From contig JAGKWN010000075.1 in NCBI GenBank assembly GCA_021151805.1, positions 1-20,106 on the forward strand: DNA of 20,106 bases, given 5' to 3'. Of this stretch, positions 1 through 7,113 are shown in pieces. The stretch comes from Cytophagaceae bacterium. Its GTDB lineage: Bacteria; Bacteroidota; Bacteroidia; Cytophagales; Cytophagaceae. The position numbers and the translations under genes are program-made. The first letter of the stretch is position 1. Each line of letters starts with the position of its first letter. Below the pieces are notes generated by a model. The model was not told the DNA's origin, searched no databases, and saw only the letters and a list, made by a program, of their open reading frames with translations.

Positions 1-5
1 GGCAG

Positions 6-2537
6 ATGCCAAAGAATTTAGTCATAGTTGAGTCCCCGGCAAAGGCAAAAACCATTGAAGGGTACCTTGGAAAAGATTTTACTGTTAAGTCCAGTTATGG
101 TCACGTAAGAGACTTACAGAAAGGCGATAAGGCCATCGATATACAGAATAATTTCAAGCCAACCTATGAGATTTCCCCTGATAAAAAAGAGGTTGTCAAG
201 GAGCTGAAGAAGTTGTCAAAAGAAGCAGATACTGTTTGGTTAGCGACCGATGATGACCGCGAAGGAGAAGCTATTTCCTGGCATTTGAAAGAATCCCTGG
301 ACCTGGACGATAAAAAAACGCGTCGTATTGTGTTCCGCGAGATTACCAAAAACGCGATTTTAAACGCTGTACAGACACCAAGAGGCATAGACATTGATTT
401 AGTGAACGCACAGCAGGCTCGTCGTATCCTGGACCGTCTGGTGGGCTTTGAAATGTCTCCTGTACTCTGGAAAAAGATTAAGGCAGGCTTATCTGCCGGC
501 CGGGTACAATCCGTTGCGGTGCGTATCGTGGTAGAAAGAGAACGCGATGTTCTGCAATTCAACCCGACTGCCTTATTTAAAGTAACCGCAGAATTCAAGG
601 ATGGTACTAAAAGCATCAAGGCTGAGTTACCTACCCGTTTTGATACCGAAGCAGAAGCGCAGGCTTTCTTAACCAAACTGATCGGCGCAGATTTCTTTGT
701 GCGCGACCTGGAAAAAAAGCCGGCAAAAAAATCACCTTCTGCCCCATTCACAACTTCTACCTTACAACAGGAAGCTTCCCGGAAGCTGAGCTTTTCGGTA
801 GCGCAGACTATGACTGTTGCGCAGCGTTTATACGAAGCCGGTAAGATCTCTTATATGAGAACGGATTCGGTGAACCTATCTGATTTCGCTATTGATGCGG
901 CACGCAACACCATTACCAATAATTATGGTGCCGACTATGCGTTTACCCGCAGATATAAGAGTAAATCTGAAAATGCACAGGAAGCACACGAAGCGATACG
1001 TCCAACGGATTTCAACGTGCAGCAGGCAAGTGCAGACCGCAACGAACAACGTTTATACGACCTCATTTGGAAACGTGCCATCGCTTCTCAAATGGCTGAT
1101 GCGCGCTTAGAACGTACAGTTGTAACAATCGGTAATAATAAATCACCGGAGAATTTCATTGCATCAGGCGAAGTAATCACGTTTGAAGGTTTCTTAAAAG
1201 TATATCTTGAATCGAAAGACGAGGAAGATGAAGACGAAGAAGAAATCGAAGCAAAAACAGGCGGTACAGCAACATTGCCGCCGTTGAAAGTAGATCAGAA
1301 ATTAGGTCTGAACCAGATTGTAGCGGTTGAACGTTATACCCGTCCGCCGTCAAGATATACCGAAGCGAGTCTTGTAAAGAAGCTGGAAGAAATGGGCATT
1401 GGTCGTCCGTCTACGTACGCACCGACAATTTCTACCATACAAAAAAGAGGCTACGTTATTAAAGAAGACCGTGATGGCAGAGAGCGAAAGCTTACCCAAT
1501 TGACATTAAAAGATAATGCTGTAAAAGCTGCGGTTATCACAGAGAATACCGGCCAGGAGAAATCGAAATTATTCCCGACCGATCTTGCCATGATCACCAA
1601 TGATTTCCTTGTGGAGCATTTCCCGAATGTGACTGATTTCAATTTCACCGCATTGGTTGAAAAAGAATTCGACGACATTGCTGAAGGAAAGATCAAGTGG
1701 CAGAACATGCTGAAAGACTTCTATGGAGATTTCCATAAGCAGGTTGTGCAGACAGAAACGGTAGAACGTTCGAGTGTAAACTCATCCCGTATATTAGGTG
1801 TACATCCGGAAACGGGTGAGCAGGTCAGTACACGATTGGGCCGCTACGGTCCGTTTGTACAGATCGGTGAAGCCGATGAAGAGAAAGACATCAAACCGAA
1901 ATACGCAAGCTTACGCAAAGGGCAACTGATTGAGAACATTACGCTGGAAGAAGCGCTGGACTTATTTAATCTGCCCAGAGAGATTGGTATGTTTGAAGAC
2001 AAGCCAATGATTGCAGCCATCGGCCGTTTCGGTCCGTACATACGTCACAATAGCAAGTTTGTATCGATTCCGAAGATTGATGATGTAATGACCGTTGATG
2101 CAGACCGCGCAATTGAATTGATCTTAGCAAAACGTCAGTCAGATGCAGAAAAACTGATTGCAGAATATCCGGAAAGCGAATATGTAAAAGTATTGAAAGG
2201 TAGATGGGGACCCTATCTGGCGATCGGTAAAAACAATTTCAAATTACCGAAAGACAGAGAACCGGCTTCATTGACCTATGCGGAATGCCTTGCCATTGCA
2301 GGTTTAGACCATGACCCTACCGATGTAGATGCCGGGCTTGCCAAACCGAAAAAAGGTAAAGCTGCAGCTAAGAAAACTGTAGCCGCTAAAAAAGCTCCGG
2401 TAGCTAAGAAAGCAGTAGCTAAAAAACCTGCGGCAAAAAAGGCGGCAGCTAAAAAGCCTGCTGCGAAGAAACCAGCCGCGAAGAAGGCTGCTGCAAAAAA
2501 ACCTGCTGCGAAAAAGGCTGCTGCAAAAAAGAAATGA
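6..2537 (+). CDS. topA: DNA topoisomerase I (type IA)
   Basis: Type IA topoisomerase of 843 residues that relaxes negative supercoils by nicking and passing one strand. The N-terminus opens with VESPAKAKTI (residues 8-17), typical of the family start. The Toprim acidic motif is TDDDREGEAI at 81-90. The catalytic tyrosine is Y283 in SYMRTDS, and the GLSAGRVQS nucleic-acid motif is at 161-169. An acidic run lies near residue 400. The C-terminal third contains repeated RLGRYGPFVQIG-like and GRFGPYI-like units of the topoisomerase C-terminal repeat type. The only cysteine is in AECLA, so the tetracysteine zinc fingers of E. coli TopA are absent. From about residue 780 the chain becomes a Lys/Ala/Pro-rich tail. 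The start at base 6 is at the window edge, so the promoter and ribosome binding site cannot be judged. Confidence 0.97.
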   Translation: MPKNLVIVESPAKAKTIEGYLGKDFTVKSSYGHVRDLQKGDKAIDIQNNFKPTYEISPDKKEVVKELKKLSKEADTVWLATDDDREGEAISWHLKESLDLDDKKTRRIVFREITKNAILNAVQTPRGIDIDLVNAQQARRILDRLVGFEMSPVLWKKIKAGLSAGRVQSVAVRIVVERERDVLQFNPTALFKVTAEFKDGTKSIKAELPTRFDTEAEAQAFLTKLIGADFFVRDLEKKPAKKSPSAPFTTSTLQQEASRKLSFSVAQTMTVAQRLYEAGKISYMRTDSVNLSDFAIDAARNTITNNYGADYAFTRRYKSKSENAQEAHEAIRPTDFNVQQASADRNEQRLYDLIWKRAIASQMADARLERTVVTIGNNKSPENFIASGEVITFEGFLKVYLESKDEEDEDEEEIEAKTGGTATLPPLKVDQKLGLNQIVAVERYTRPPSRYTEASLVKKLEEMGIGRPSTYAPTISTIQKRGYVIKEDRDGRERKLTQLTLKDNAVKAAVITENTGQEKSKLFPTDLAMITNDFLVEHFPNVTDFNFTALVEKEFDDIAEGKIKWQNMLKDFYGDFHKQVVQTETVERSSVNSSRILGVHPETGEQVSTRLGRYGPFVQIGEADEEKDIKPKYASLRKGQLIENITLEEALDLFNLPREIGMFEDKPMIAAIGRFGPYIRHNSKFVSIPKIDDVMTVDADRAIELILAKRQSDAEKLIAEYPESEYVKVLKGRWGPYLAIGKNNFKLPKDREPASLTYAECLAIAGLDHDPTDVDAGLAKPKKGKAAAKKTVAAKKAPVAKKAVAKKPAAKKAAAKKPAAKKPAAKKAAAKKPAAKKAAAKKK
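2343..2534 (+). repeat. Low-complexity Lys/Ala/Pro repeat encoding the TopA tail
   Basis: About 64 codons built from irregular copies of AAKK, PAAKK and AAAKK units. Nearly every residue is lysine, alanine, proline or valine. The DNA is a matching imperfect repeat rich in gct/gcg and aaa/aag. It resembles the tail of histone H1 and of HU/H1-like bacterial proteins. Such basic tails are known on mycobacterial topoisomerase I, where they affect DNA binding; the same role here is inferred. Confidence 0.85.
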
Positions 2538-2607
2538 TTTCTGGCATGATTTTGAAAGTTATGTAGTAACTTAACTTAACCAAATTCAAACATAAACCAA
2601 CCGTATT

Positions 2608-3144
2608 ATGAAAATAGTATTCTCATTGATCCTTGGCTGTGTAGCTGCATTTCACTCTTTTGCACAAACATTTCCAATTGACACTGCAACTAAAAAGATC
2701 ACCTATACAGGTGTAATTAATGTTGGTGCAATACAAGCGACTTTATTCAAACGTGCACATAACTTAAATGTATCGGGCAGCGGTGTGCTGGCAGACAAAC
2801 CAGGAGAAGGATATTATAGCTATAAAGGCGAATTCAAAGTTTCTTATCATGCACCGCAACCAGGTATCATGCACACAGGGAAAGTTACGTATACGGTGGT
2901 GGTTGCCTGCAAAGACGGACGTTATAAATATGTGATCACAGATCTTGTTCACTCTTCGGAAAAAGGCAATGGCGGTCCGCTTGAAAAAAGCACACCGGAA
3001 TGCAACAAATATGTTTTGACCATGCAAGGCTGGGGCGATATCAAACGATTGACTGCCGCAGAAATGGAAAAACTGGTTGCAAACATTAAAGTTACCATGG
3101 GTAACCCGGAAGATAAACCGGTAAACGTAGGAAACGATTGGTAA
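2608..3144 (+). CDS. Secreted DUF4468 (TBP-like fold) protein
   Basis: 178-residue exported protein. Residues 1-19 form a signal peptide (MKIVFSLILGCVAAFHSFA, cleavage likely before Q20). The mature start FPIDTATKKITYTGVINVG followed by ATLFKRAHNL matches my recollection of DUF4468, a Bacteroidota family with a predicted TBP-like fold and no known activity. Two cysteines, C101 and C132, could form a disulfide in the periplasm. It is preceded by 70 bases after topA and followed by a strong terminator, so it is probably a single-gene unit. The family assignment is from memory of the pattern, and the function is unknown. Confidence 0.8.
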   Translation: MKIVFSLILGCVAAFHSFAQTFPIDTATKKITYTGVINVGAIQATLFKRAHNLNVSGSGVLADKPGEGYYSYKGEFKVSYHAPQPGIMHTGKVTYTVVVACKDGRYKYVITDLVHSSEKGNGGPLEKSTPECNKYVLTMQGWGDIKRLTAAEMEKLVANIKVTMGNPEDKPVNVGNDW

Positions 3145-3170
3145 TAGTTGTTCCTCAAACGATATTTGCT

Positions 3171-3204
3171 GAAAGGAGAGTCTTGTACTCTCCTTTTGCA
3201 TTTT
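3171..3204 (+). terminator. Rho-independent terminator after the DUF4468 gene
   Basis: A perfect 9-bp stem, AAAGGAGAG (3172-3180) with CTCTCCTTT (3188-3196), has a 7-base loop and is followed by a T-rich stretch. It lies about 27 bases after the stop codon. Confidence 0.85.
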
Positions 3205-3213
3205 ATAAGGCCC

Positions 3214-3331
3214 AAGGCTAAAAGCAGAACGCCTAAAGCTTTTCAGCACTTATCATGAATGCTGTACATATTCATAGATTTTCTTATTTTAAAGAAACGA
3301 TAAAAGCTTTAGGCCTTTAGCTTTAAGCATT
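3214..3331. repeat. Imperfect inverted repeat upstream of cobB
   Basis: GCCTAAAGCTTTT at 3231-3243 is the exact reverse complement of AAAAGCTTTAGGC at 3302-3314. The similarity continues outward imperfectly to roughly 30 bases on each side (3214-3243 against 3302-3331). The 58 bases between the arms carry no gene. This could be a small non-autonomous element, or a hairpin in the leader of the sirtuin gene. Confidence 0.6.
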
Positions 3332-3344
3332 AAGCCCTAACATT

Positions 3345-4037
3345 ATGAAAAACATTGTTATCCTCACCGGTGCCGGTATATCGGCAGAAAGTGGTATCAA
3401 TACATTCCGCGACAGTGGTGGCTTGTGGGAAGGCCATGATGTAACCGCAGTTGCATCTCCGGAAGGCTGGCGAAGAAATCCGCAACTGGTGCTGGACTTT
3501 TACAACATGCGTCGCAAAGATGCGCTCAAGGCACAACCCAATGCAGGGCATGCAGCACTGGTGGAATTGAGCAAGCATTTTCCGGTACACATCATTACAC
3601 AAAACGTAGATGACCTGCATGAACGCGCTGGTTCAAAAAATGTGCTGCATATTCATGGAAAATTATTTGAAAGCAGAAGTACATTAAACCCGCGCCTGGT
3701 CTACCCGATCGAAGGCTGGGAACTGAAACTCGGTGACACCTGCACGAAAGGATCACAGCTCCGTCCCAACATTGTATGGTTTGGCGAAGCCGTACCACTC
3801 ATGGATGATGCAGCCAGACTGGCTTCCAAAGCAGATATTTTTATTGTGATTGGCACATCACTGCAGGTATATCCTGCCGCAGGACTCATTGATTATGCAG
3901 GCCCGGATACAGAAATAATCGTGATCGACCCGAACCTTCCTGCTGTAAAAAAACATCCACAACTGACATTAATTGCCGAGAAAGCTACCACCGGCGTGCC
4001 GCGTATTGTTCGGGAATTGATTGAAAAGTACAACTAA
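3345..4037 (+). CDS. cobB: NAD-dependent protein deacylase (sirtuin)
   Basis: Sirtuin of 230 residues that removes acyl groups from lysine using NAD+ in the cytoplasm. Visible motifs are GAGISAESGI (9-18) and FRDSGGLW (21-28) for NAD binding, TQNVDDLHERAG (85-96), the catalytic histidine H104 in HIHG, and the closing motifs IVWFGE (143-148) and IGTSLQVYPA (169-178). Y53 and R56 in FYNMRR match the Tyr/Arg pair that defines class III (SIRT5/CobB-like) enzymes preferring succinyl or malonyl lysine. The zinc module between H104 and W145 keeps only one cysteine, C133, instead of four. Length is normal for short bacterial CobB. The ATG at 3345 directly begins the Rossmann strand MKNIVILTGAG, so the start is secure. 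Confidence 0.95.
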   Translation: MKNIVILTGAGISAESGINTFRDSGGLWEGHDVTAVASPEGWRRNPQLVLDFYNMRRKDALKAQPNAGHAALVELSKHFPVHIITQNVDDLHERAGSKNVLHIHGKLFESRSTLNPRLVYPIEGWELKLGDTCTKGSQLRPNIVWFGEAVPLMDDAARLASKADIFIVIGTSLQVYPAAGLIDYAGPDTEIIVIDPNLPAVKKHPQLTLIAEKATTGVPRIVRELIEKYN

Positions 4038-4165
4038 TATATGAGCTTCATCATCTATTTCATGGAATATTACAAGAAGCAGGTTAATACAAAAAAAATA
4101 TTGACCGAAGCGGATATATGCAATTAAATGTGTAATTTTAGGTATTAATTAATAACATCACAATA

Positions 4166-4357
4166 ATGAATAACGGAACAGTTAAATTCTTTAATAACTC
4201 AAAAGGCTTTGGGTTCATTATCGAAAAAGAATCAGGCAAAGAATACTTTGTACACGTTTCAGGTCTTGTTGACGAGATCAGAGAAAATGACGAAGTAACT
4301 TTCGAACTTGAAAAAGGAAAAAAAGGACTAAATGCAGTAAATGTTAAACTAGTTTAG
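4166..4357 (+). CDS. Cold-shock domain protein (CspA family)
   Basis: A 63-residue single cold-shock domain that binds single-stranded RNA or DNA and acts as an RNA chaperone. RNP1 is KGFGFI at 13-18 and RNP2 is YFVHVS at 27-32. The start is MNNGTVKFFN, with phenylalanine where CspA has tryptophan. The gene is monocistronic: there are 128 bases between cobB and the ATG, and a strong terminator follows. The long AT-rich leader is compatible with the post-transcriptional control common for csp genes, but no cold box was identified. Confidence 0.95.
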   Translation: MNNGTVKFFNNSKGFGFIIEKESGKEYFVHVSGLVDEIRENDEVTFELEKGKKGLNAVNVKLV

Positions 4358-4387
4358 TTTTAATATATACCAATCATTTAAGATTTT

Positions 4388-4414
4388 AAAAGTCACGCCT
4401 TCAGCGTGACTTTT
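4388..4414 (+). terminator. Rho-independent terminator after csp
   Basis: A perfect 11-bp stem, AAAAGTCACGC (4388-4398) with GCGTGACTTTT (4404-4414), has loop CTTCA and runs into TTTATTT. This is a strong terminator 30 bases after the csp stop. Confidence 0.93.
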
Positions 4415-4449
4415 TTATTTATATTTAGTGGTCAGTTGTCTTCATTTTT

Positions 4450-4503
4450 CTTGGGGCGATACCCCAAGTTATGAGATGAAAGGCTTTCAGCCTAATACTC
4501 ATG
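4450..4503. repeat. REP-like double palindrome
   Basis: Two adjacent hairpins lie in the non-coding gap between csp and the dehydrogenase. The first is CTTGGGG (4450-4456) with CCCCAAG (4462-4468), loop CGATA. The second is AGGCT with AGCCT (4481-4493, loop TTC), enclosed by an outer ATGAG/CTCAT pair (4471-4475 and 4499-4503). There is no T-tract, and the real terminator lies upstream, so this is not simply a terminator. The layout of GC-rich palindrome, short spacer and second palindrome resembles the element at 7040-7081 and REP elements mobilised by RAYT transposases; that link is inferred. Confidence 0.6.
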
Positions 4504-4519
4504 CTTTCTCTTATCATTT

Positions 4520-4546
4520 ATAATTTATAATTCATAATTTATAATT
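4520..4546. repeat. 13-base AT direct repeat before the GTG start
   Basis: ATAATTTATAATT occurs at 4520-4532 and again at 4534-4546, a 14-base period, ending six bases before the GTG start of the dehydrogenase. It could be an unusual AT-rich leader or promoter region. No TAnnTTTG element was found in it. Confidence 0.7.
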
Positions 4547-4552
4547 ATCATC

Positions 4553-5713
4553 GTGTTAAACTTCGAATATAAAAACCCTACAAAAATTCTTTTCGGCAAA
4601 GACCAGATCGCAAGGCTTGCCAAAGAAATTCCTACCGGCTCTAAAGTGCTGATGCTTTACGGCGGCGGTAGCATCAAAACAAATGGCATCTATGAACAGG
4701 TTAAAACAGCGCTTGCAGGTTTTGATCTGTTGGAATTTGGTGGTATTCCTGCCAATCCGGAATATGAAATCCTGATGGATGCACTGGCACTGATCAAAAA
4801 AGAACAGATCACCTTTCTGCTTGCTGTTGGCGGAGGCTCTGTAATCGATGGTACGAAGTTCTTATCATCCGCAGCACTCTATGAGGGCTCAGAGCCCTGG
4901 GATATCCTGGCAAAGCCTATACGCAGCGAAAAAGGCATACCATTCGGCACCGTGCTGACGCTGCCGGCAACAGGTTCAGAAATGAATTCCGGCGCTGTAA
5001 TCACCCGCCGTTCCACACAGCAAAAACTGGGCATGGGCGGCCCCGGACTTTTCCCGCAGTTTTCCATACTGGACCCGCAGGTAATCCGTTCCATTCCCGA
5101 ACACCAGATCGCAAACGGCATTACAGATGCTTTCACACACGTGCTGGAACAATACATGACTTATCCTGCCCATGCGATCCTGCAAGACCGCATTGCAGAA
5201 AGCATCATGCAGACATTGATCGAGGTTGCACCGATAATCATGAAAGACCGTTCGGATTATGACGCTGCCTGTGATTTTATGTGGAGCTGTACCATGGCGC
5301 TGAACGGATTGATCCAGAAAGGTGTGCCGACAGACTGGTCGGTACATGCGATCGGCCACGAGCTTACAGCCCTTCATAACATTGATCATGCACGTACGCT
5401 TGCCATCATTGCGCCTAACCTCTACCGATACAAATTCAATAATAAAAAAGAAAAGCTGGCCCAATACGCAGAACGAATCTGGAATATAAGAACGGGCAGC
5501 GTGGAAGAAAAAGCAAGCGCAGCTATTGAGAAAACGGAGTCATTCTTCCATTCATTGAATATTAAAACAAAGCTTTCGGAATATACAGCAGATTATAAGC
5601 AGACTGCTGCTTTTGCTGCCGAACGTTTAAAGAGCCGCGGCTGGATCGCCCTGGGCGAGCGCAAAGACATAACACCTGACGATGTTTATAAAATTGTAGA
5701 AATGAGTTATTGA
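4553..5713 (+). CDS. Iron-containing alcohol dehydrogenase (YqhD/BDH type)
   Basis: A 386-residue group III alcohol dehydrogenase, likely an NADPH-dependent aldehyde reductase or butanol dehydrogenase type enzyme that reduces reactive aldehydes. Metal ligands D192, H196, H265 and H279 align with D194, H198, H267 and H281 of E. coli YqhD with a constant offset of two. GGGS at 37-40 corresponds to the YqhD segment that contacts the NADPH phosphate. GGGSVIDGTK at 93-102 and ATGSEMNSG at 139-147 are family signatures. The start is GTG at 4553, chosen because MLNFEYKNPTKILFG is the expected N-terminus and no in-frame ATG precedes it. It stands alone between csp and the TerB-like genes. The true substrate cannot be read from sequence. 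Confidence 0.92.
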   Translation: MLNFEYKNPTKILFGKDQIARLAKEIPTGSKVLMLYGGGSIKTNGIYEQVKTALAGFDLLEFGGIPANPEYEILMDALALIKKEQITFLLAVGGGSVIDGTKFLSSAALYEGSEPWDILAKPIRSEKGIPFGTVLTLPATGSEMNSGAVITRRSTQQKLGMGGPGLFPQFSILDPQVIRSIPEHQIANGITDAFTHVLEQYMTYPAHAILQDRIAESIMQTLIEVAPIIMKDRSDYDAACDFMWSCTMALNGLIQKGVPTDWSVHAIGHELTALHNIDHARTLAIIAPNLYRYKFNNKKEKLAQYAERIWNIRTGSVEEKASAAIEKTESFFHSLNIKTKLSEYTADYKQTAAFAAERLKSRGWIALGERKDITPDDVYKIVEMSY

Positions 5714-5846
5714 ATGCAGTAAAGATGATTGAAAGTGGCTCGGCACATGAATTTAAACAGTCTTACAAACCACATCCATTTGTTTTTTCGTATATTAGAA
5801 ATAACATTAAAGGCTAAAATCAGCATTCCCCTTAAATTCAATAACA

Positions 5847-6287
5847 ATGAAGTTTTTGACAAAACTATTCGGTTCATCCTCTTCTACGGCTGCAACGTAT
5901 GCACCTAAAAGCGAACAGGAGGCCTGGACCGGAATCATGTATGCATGTATGCATATCGACGCGCACATATCAGATAAAGAATTGCAGGAAATGTTTGACC
6001 TGGTGGATAAACAGCCACTATTTAAAGGTCACCATGTTGCTGAATACTACCAGCCGGTATTGCTTGCAGATCGAAAGATTGGCAGCTATAATTTAATAGA
6101 CAGCTGTGCTCCACATGTGCAGGAAAGTAACAAAGACGTGCTATTCAAACTGATCATGCAACTCCTGTTGGCCGACGGAAAATTACAACCGATAGAAAAA
6201 GAGATTGCAGAATATCTTACGAAAGCGCTGCCTTTGGATTTTGATATTGCCAAACAGATTGTAGATGATCTGCTCAGCACCAAATAA
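5847..6287 (+). CDS. TerB-like helical domain protein
   Basis: A 146-residue soluble protein with a TerB/DjlA-N-like all-helical domain covering about 26-144. The two acidic helix-start motifs are HIDAHISDKE (36-45) and LADGKLQPIEKE (108-119). The first replaces the usual D-G with D-A. Residues 1-25 are a Ser/Thr-rich linker, with no signal peptide. TerB domains bind metal and are linked to tellurite resistance and stress, but no ter operon partners are present, so that role should not be assumed. It is closely related to the frameshifted copy that follows. A perfect terminator separates the two, so this copy is transcribed on its own. Confidence 0.75.
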   Translation: MKFLTKLFGSSSSTAATYAPKSEQEAWTGIMYACMHIDAHISDKELQEMFDLVDKQPLFKGHHVAEYYQPVLLADRKIGSYNLIDSCAPHVQESNKDVLFKLIMQLLLADGKLQPIEKEIAEYLTKALPLDFDIAKQIVDDLLSTK

Positions 6288-6296
6288 ACATGAAGT

Positions 6297-6324
6297 AAAA
6301 CAGAGGCTCAACGGCCTCTGTTTT
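6297..6324 (+). terminator. Rho-independent terminator after the first TerB-like gene
   Basis: A perfect 11-bp stem, AAAACAGAGGC (6297-6307) with GCCTCTGTTTT (6314-6324), has a six-base loop and is followed by more T residues. It begins nine bases after the stop codon. Confidence 0.93.
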
Positions 6325-6492
6325 TTGCTTTATATGACCTGCTGAAAATATCCTTCTGAAATAATTTATAACCATATTTTTTTAATTGCGTACTGAATGT
6401 CAGAGCGCTTGCAGTAATGCTATCATCCTTTCAGAAAAGATATTGCTACAAGGCCAATGAGCAGGGACTTCTAACAAGCAACAGTTATTTAT

Positions 6493-6953
6493 ATGGGAAT
6501 CTTCGACACGCTATTTGAATCATCACCTTCAACCATTACTTATTTACCACAAAACGAACAGCCGCATGGGTCTCTATTATGTATGCCTGCATCGCTGTAG
6601 ATGGAGAGATCTCCGACACCGAAACAGACAAACTCTGTGAATTACTTGTTGTAAAAACCTTGTTTCATAACCAAGACCTGGCCGATCATTACCACAACTC
6701 CATGCTGGCGCATAAACAGATCGGCAGCAAACAACTGATCGATAGCAGTGTTTCCATGGTGCAGGAAAGCAACCGGGCTACTCTATTTACCTTAACCATG
6801 GAGCTTTTGCTTGCAGACGGTATTCTTGGTAAAAAAGAAAAAGAGATTGCAGAATATCTGACAGATGCACTGTTCCTGGATTCCAATACCGCAAAAAAAA
6901 TCGTTGAGGTGATGCTGATCCGCAATGCCGGCAACTTTGTGATTGTAAACTAA
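6493..6953 (+). pseudogene. TerB-like paralogue with a one-base frameshift
   Basis: Paralogue of the gene at 5847. From ATG 6493 the frame reads MGIFDTLFESSPSTITYLPQ, then NEQ, matching MKFLTKLFGSSSSTAATYAP and KSEQ of the first copy. After CAG at 6559-6561 that frame diverges and stops at TAG. The homologous continuation AWVSIMYACIAVDGEISD lies in the other frame, which stays open to 6953. Aligned DNA (cag gag gcc tgg against cag ccg -ca tgg) needs one missing base near 6562-6565. No slippery heptamer is visible there. The remaining frame from ATG 6579 (124 residues) keeps both acidic motifs, AVDGEISDTE and LADGILGKKEKE, so a shortened protein may still be made. A sequencing error is the alternative. 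Confidence 0.75.
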
Positions 6954-6986
6954 TCGCATGTATTTCGTGGTTCCATACCAATTAAC

Positions 6987-7010
6987 AGCCCACGGTTGAA
7001 ACCGTGGGCT
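6987..7010. repeat. REP-like palindrome
   Basis: A perfect inverted repeat: AGCCCACGGTT (6987-6997) pairs with AACCGTGGGCT (7000-7010), realistically a 10-bp stem with a TGAA loop. It is followed by ATACAAAC rather than a T-tract, so it is a poor terminator. It lies 33 bases after the stop of the frameshifted TerB-like gene. The form is that of short extragenic palindromes. Confidence 0.65.
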
Positions 7011-7039
7011 ATACAAACACTAACAAACGACCTGTTTAA

Positions 7040-7081
7040 CCCATAGCTTTTGTTATGGGAATTGAACGGCCTGATTAGCCG
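7040..7081. repeat. Second double-palindrome element
   Basis: CCCATA (7040-7045) pairs with TATGGG (7054-7059). Seven bases later CGGC (7067-7070) pairs with GCCG (7078-7081). The order of strong hairpin, short spacer and weaker GGCC-type hairpin parallels 4450-4493. It sits 33 bases before the acetyltransferase start. Confidence 0.5.
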
Positions 7082-7113
7082 ATGGAATCAAACGCACCTA
7101 CCGGATATATAAA

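Noticed and set aside
164..751. Minus-strand 195-codon frame inside topA
   Set aside because: A shadow of the topA coding frame; the plus strand carries the conserved catalytic motifs.
2764..3249. Minus-strand frame opposite the DUF4468 gene
   Set aside because: The plus frame has a signal peptide, a recognisable family and a terminator; the minus frame has none.
4100..4165. Promoter of csp at TAATTTTA (4133-4140)
   Set aside because: It lacks the final G of TAnnTTTG, and the nearest TTG is about 29 bases away, outside the usual spacing.
6555..6570. Programmed ribosomal frameshift in the second TerB-like gene
   Set aside because: No slippery heptamer or stop-coupled site is visible at the junction. 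A deletion is the simpler reading.
5847..6953. Tellurite resistance function for the TerB-like pair
   Set aside because: No TerA, TerC, TerD or TerZ partner is present, so only the fold is claimed.
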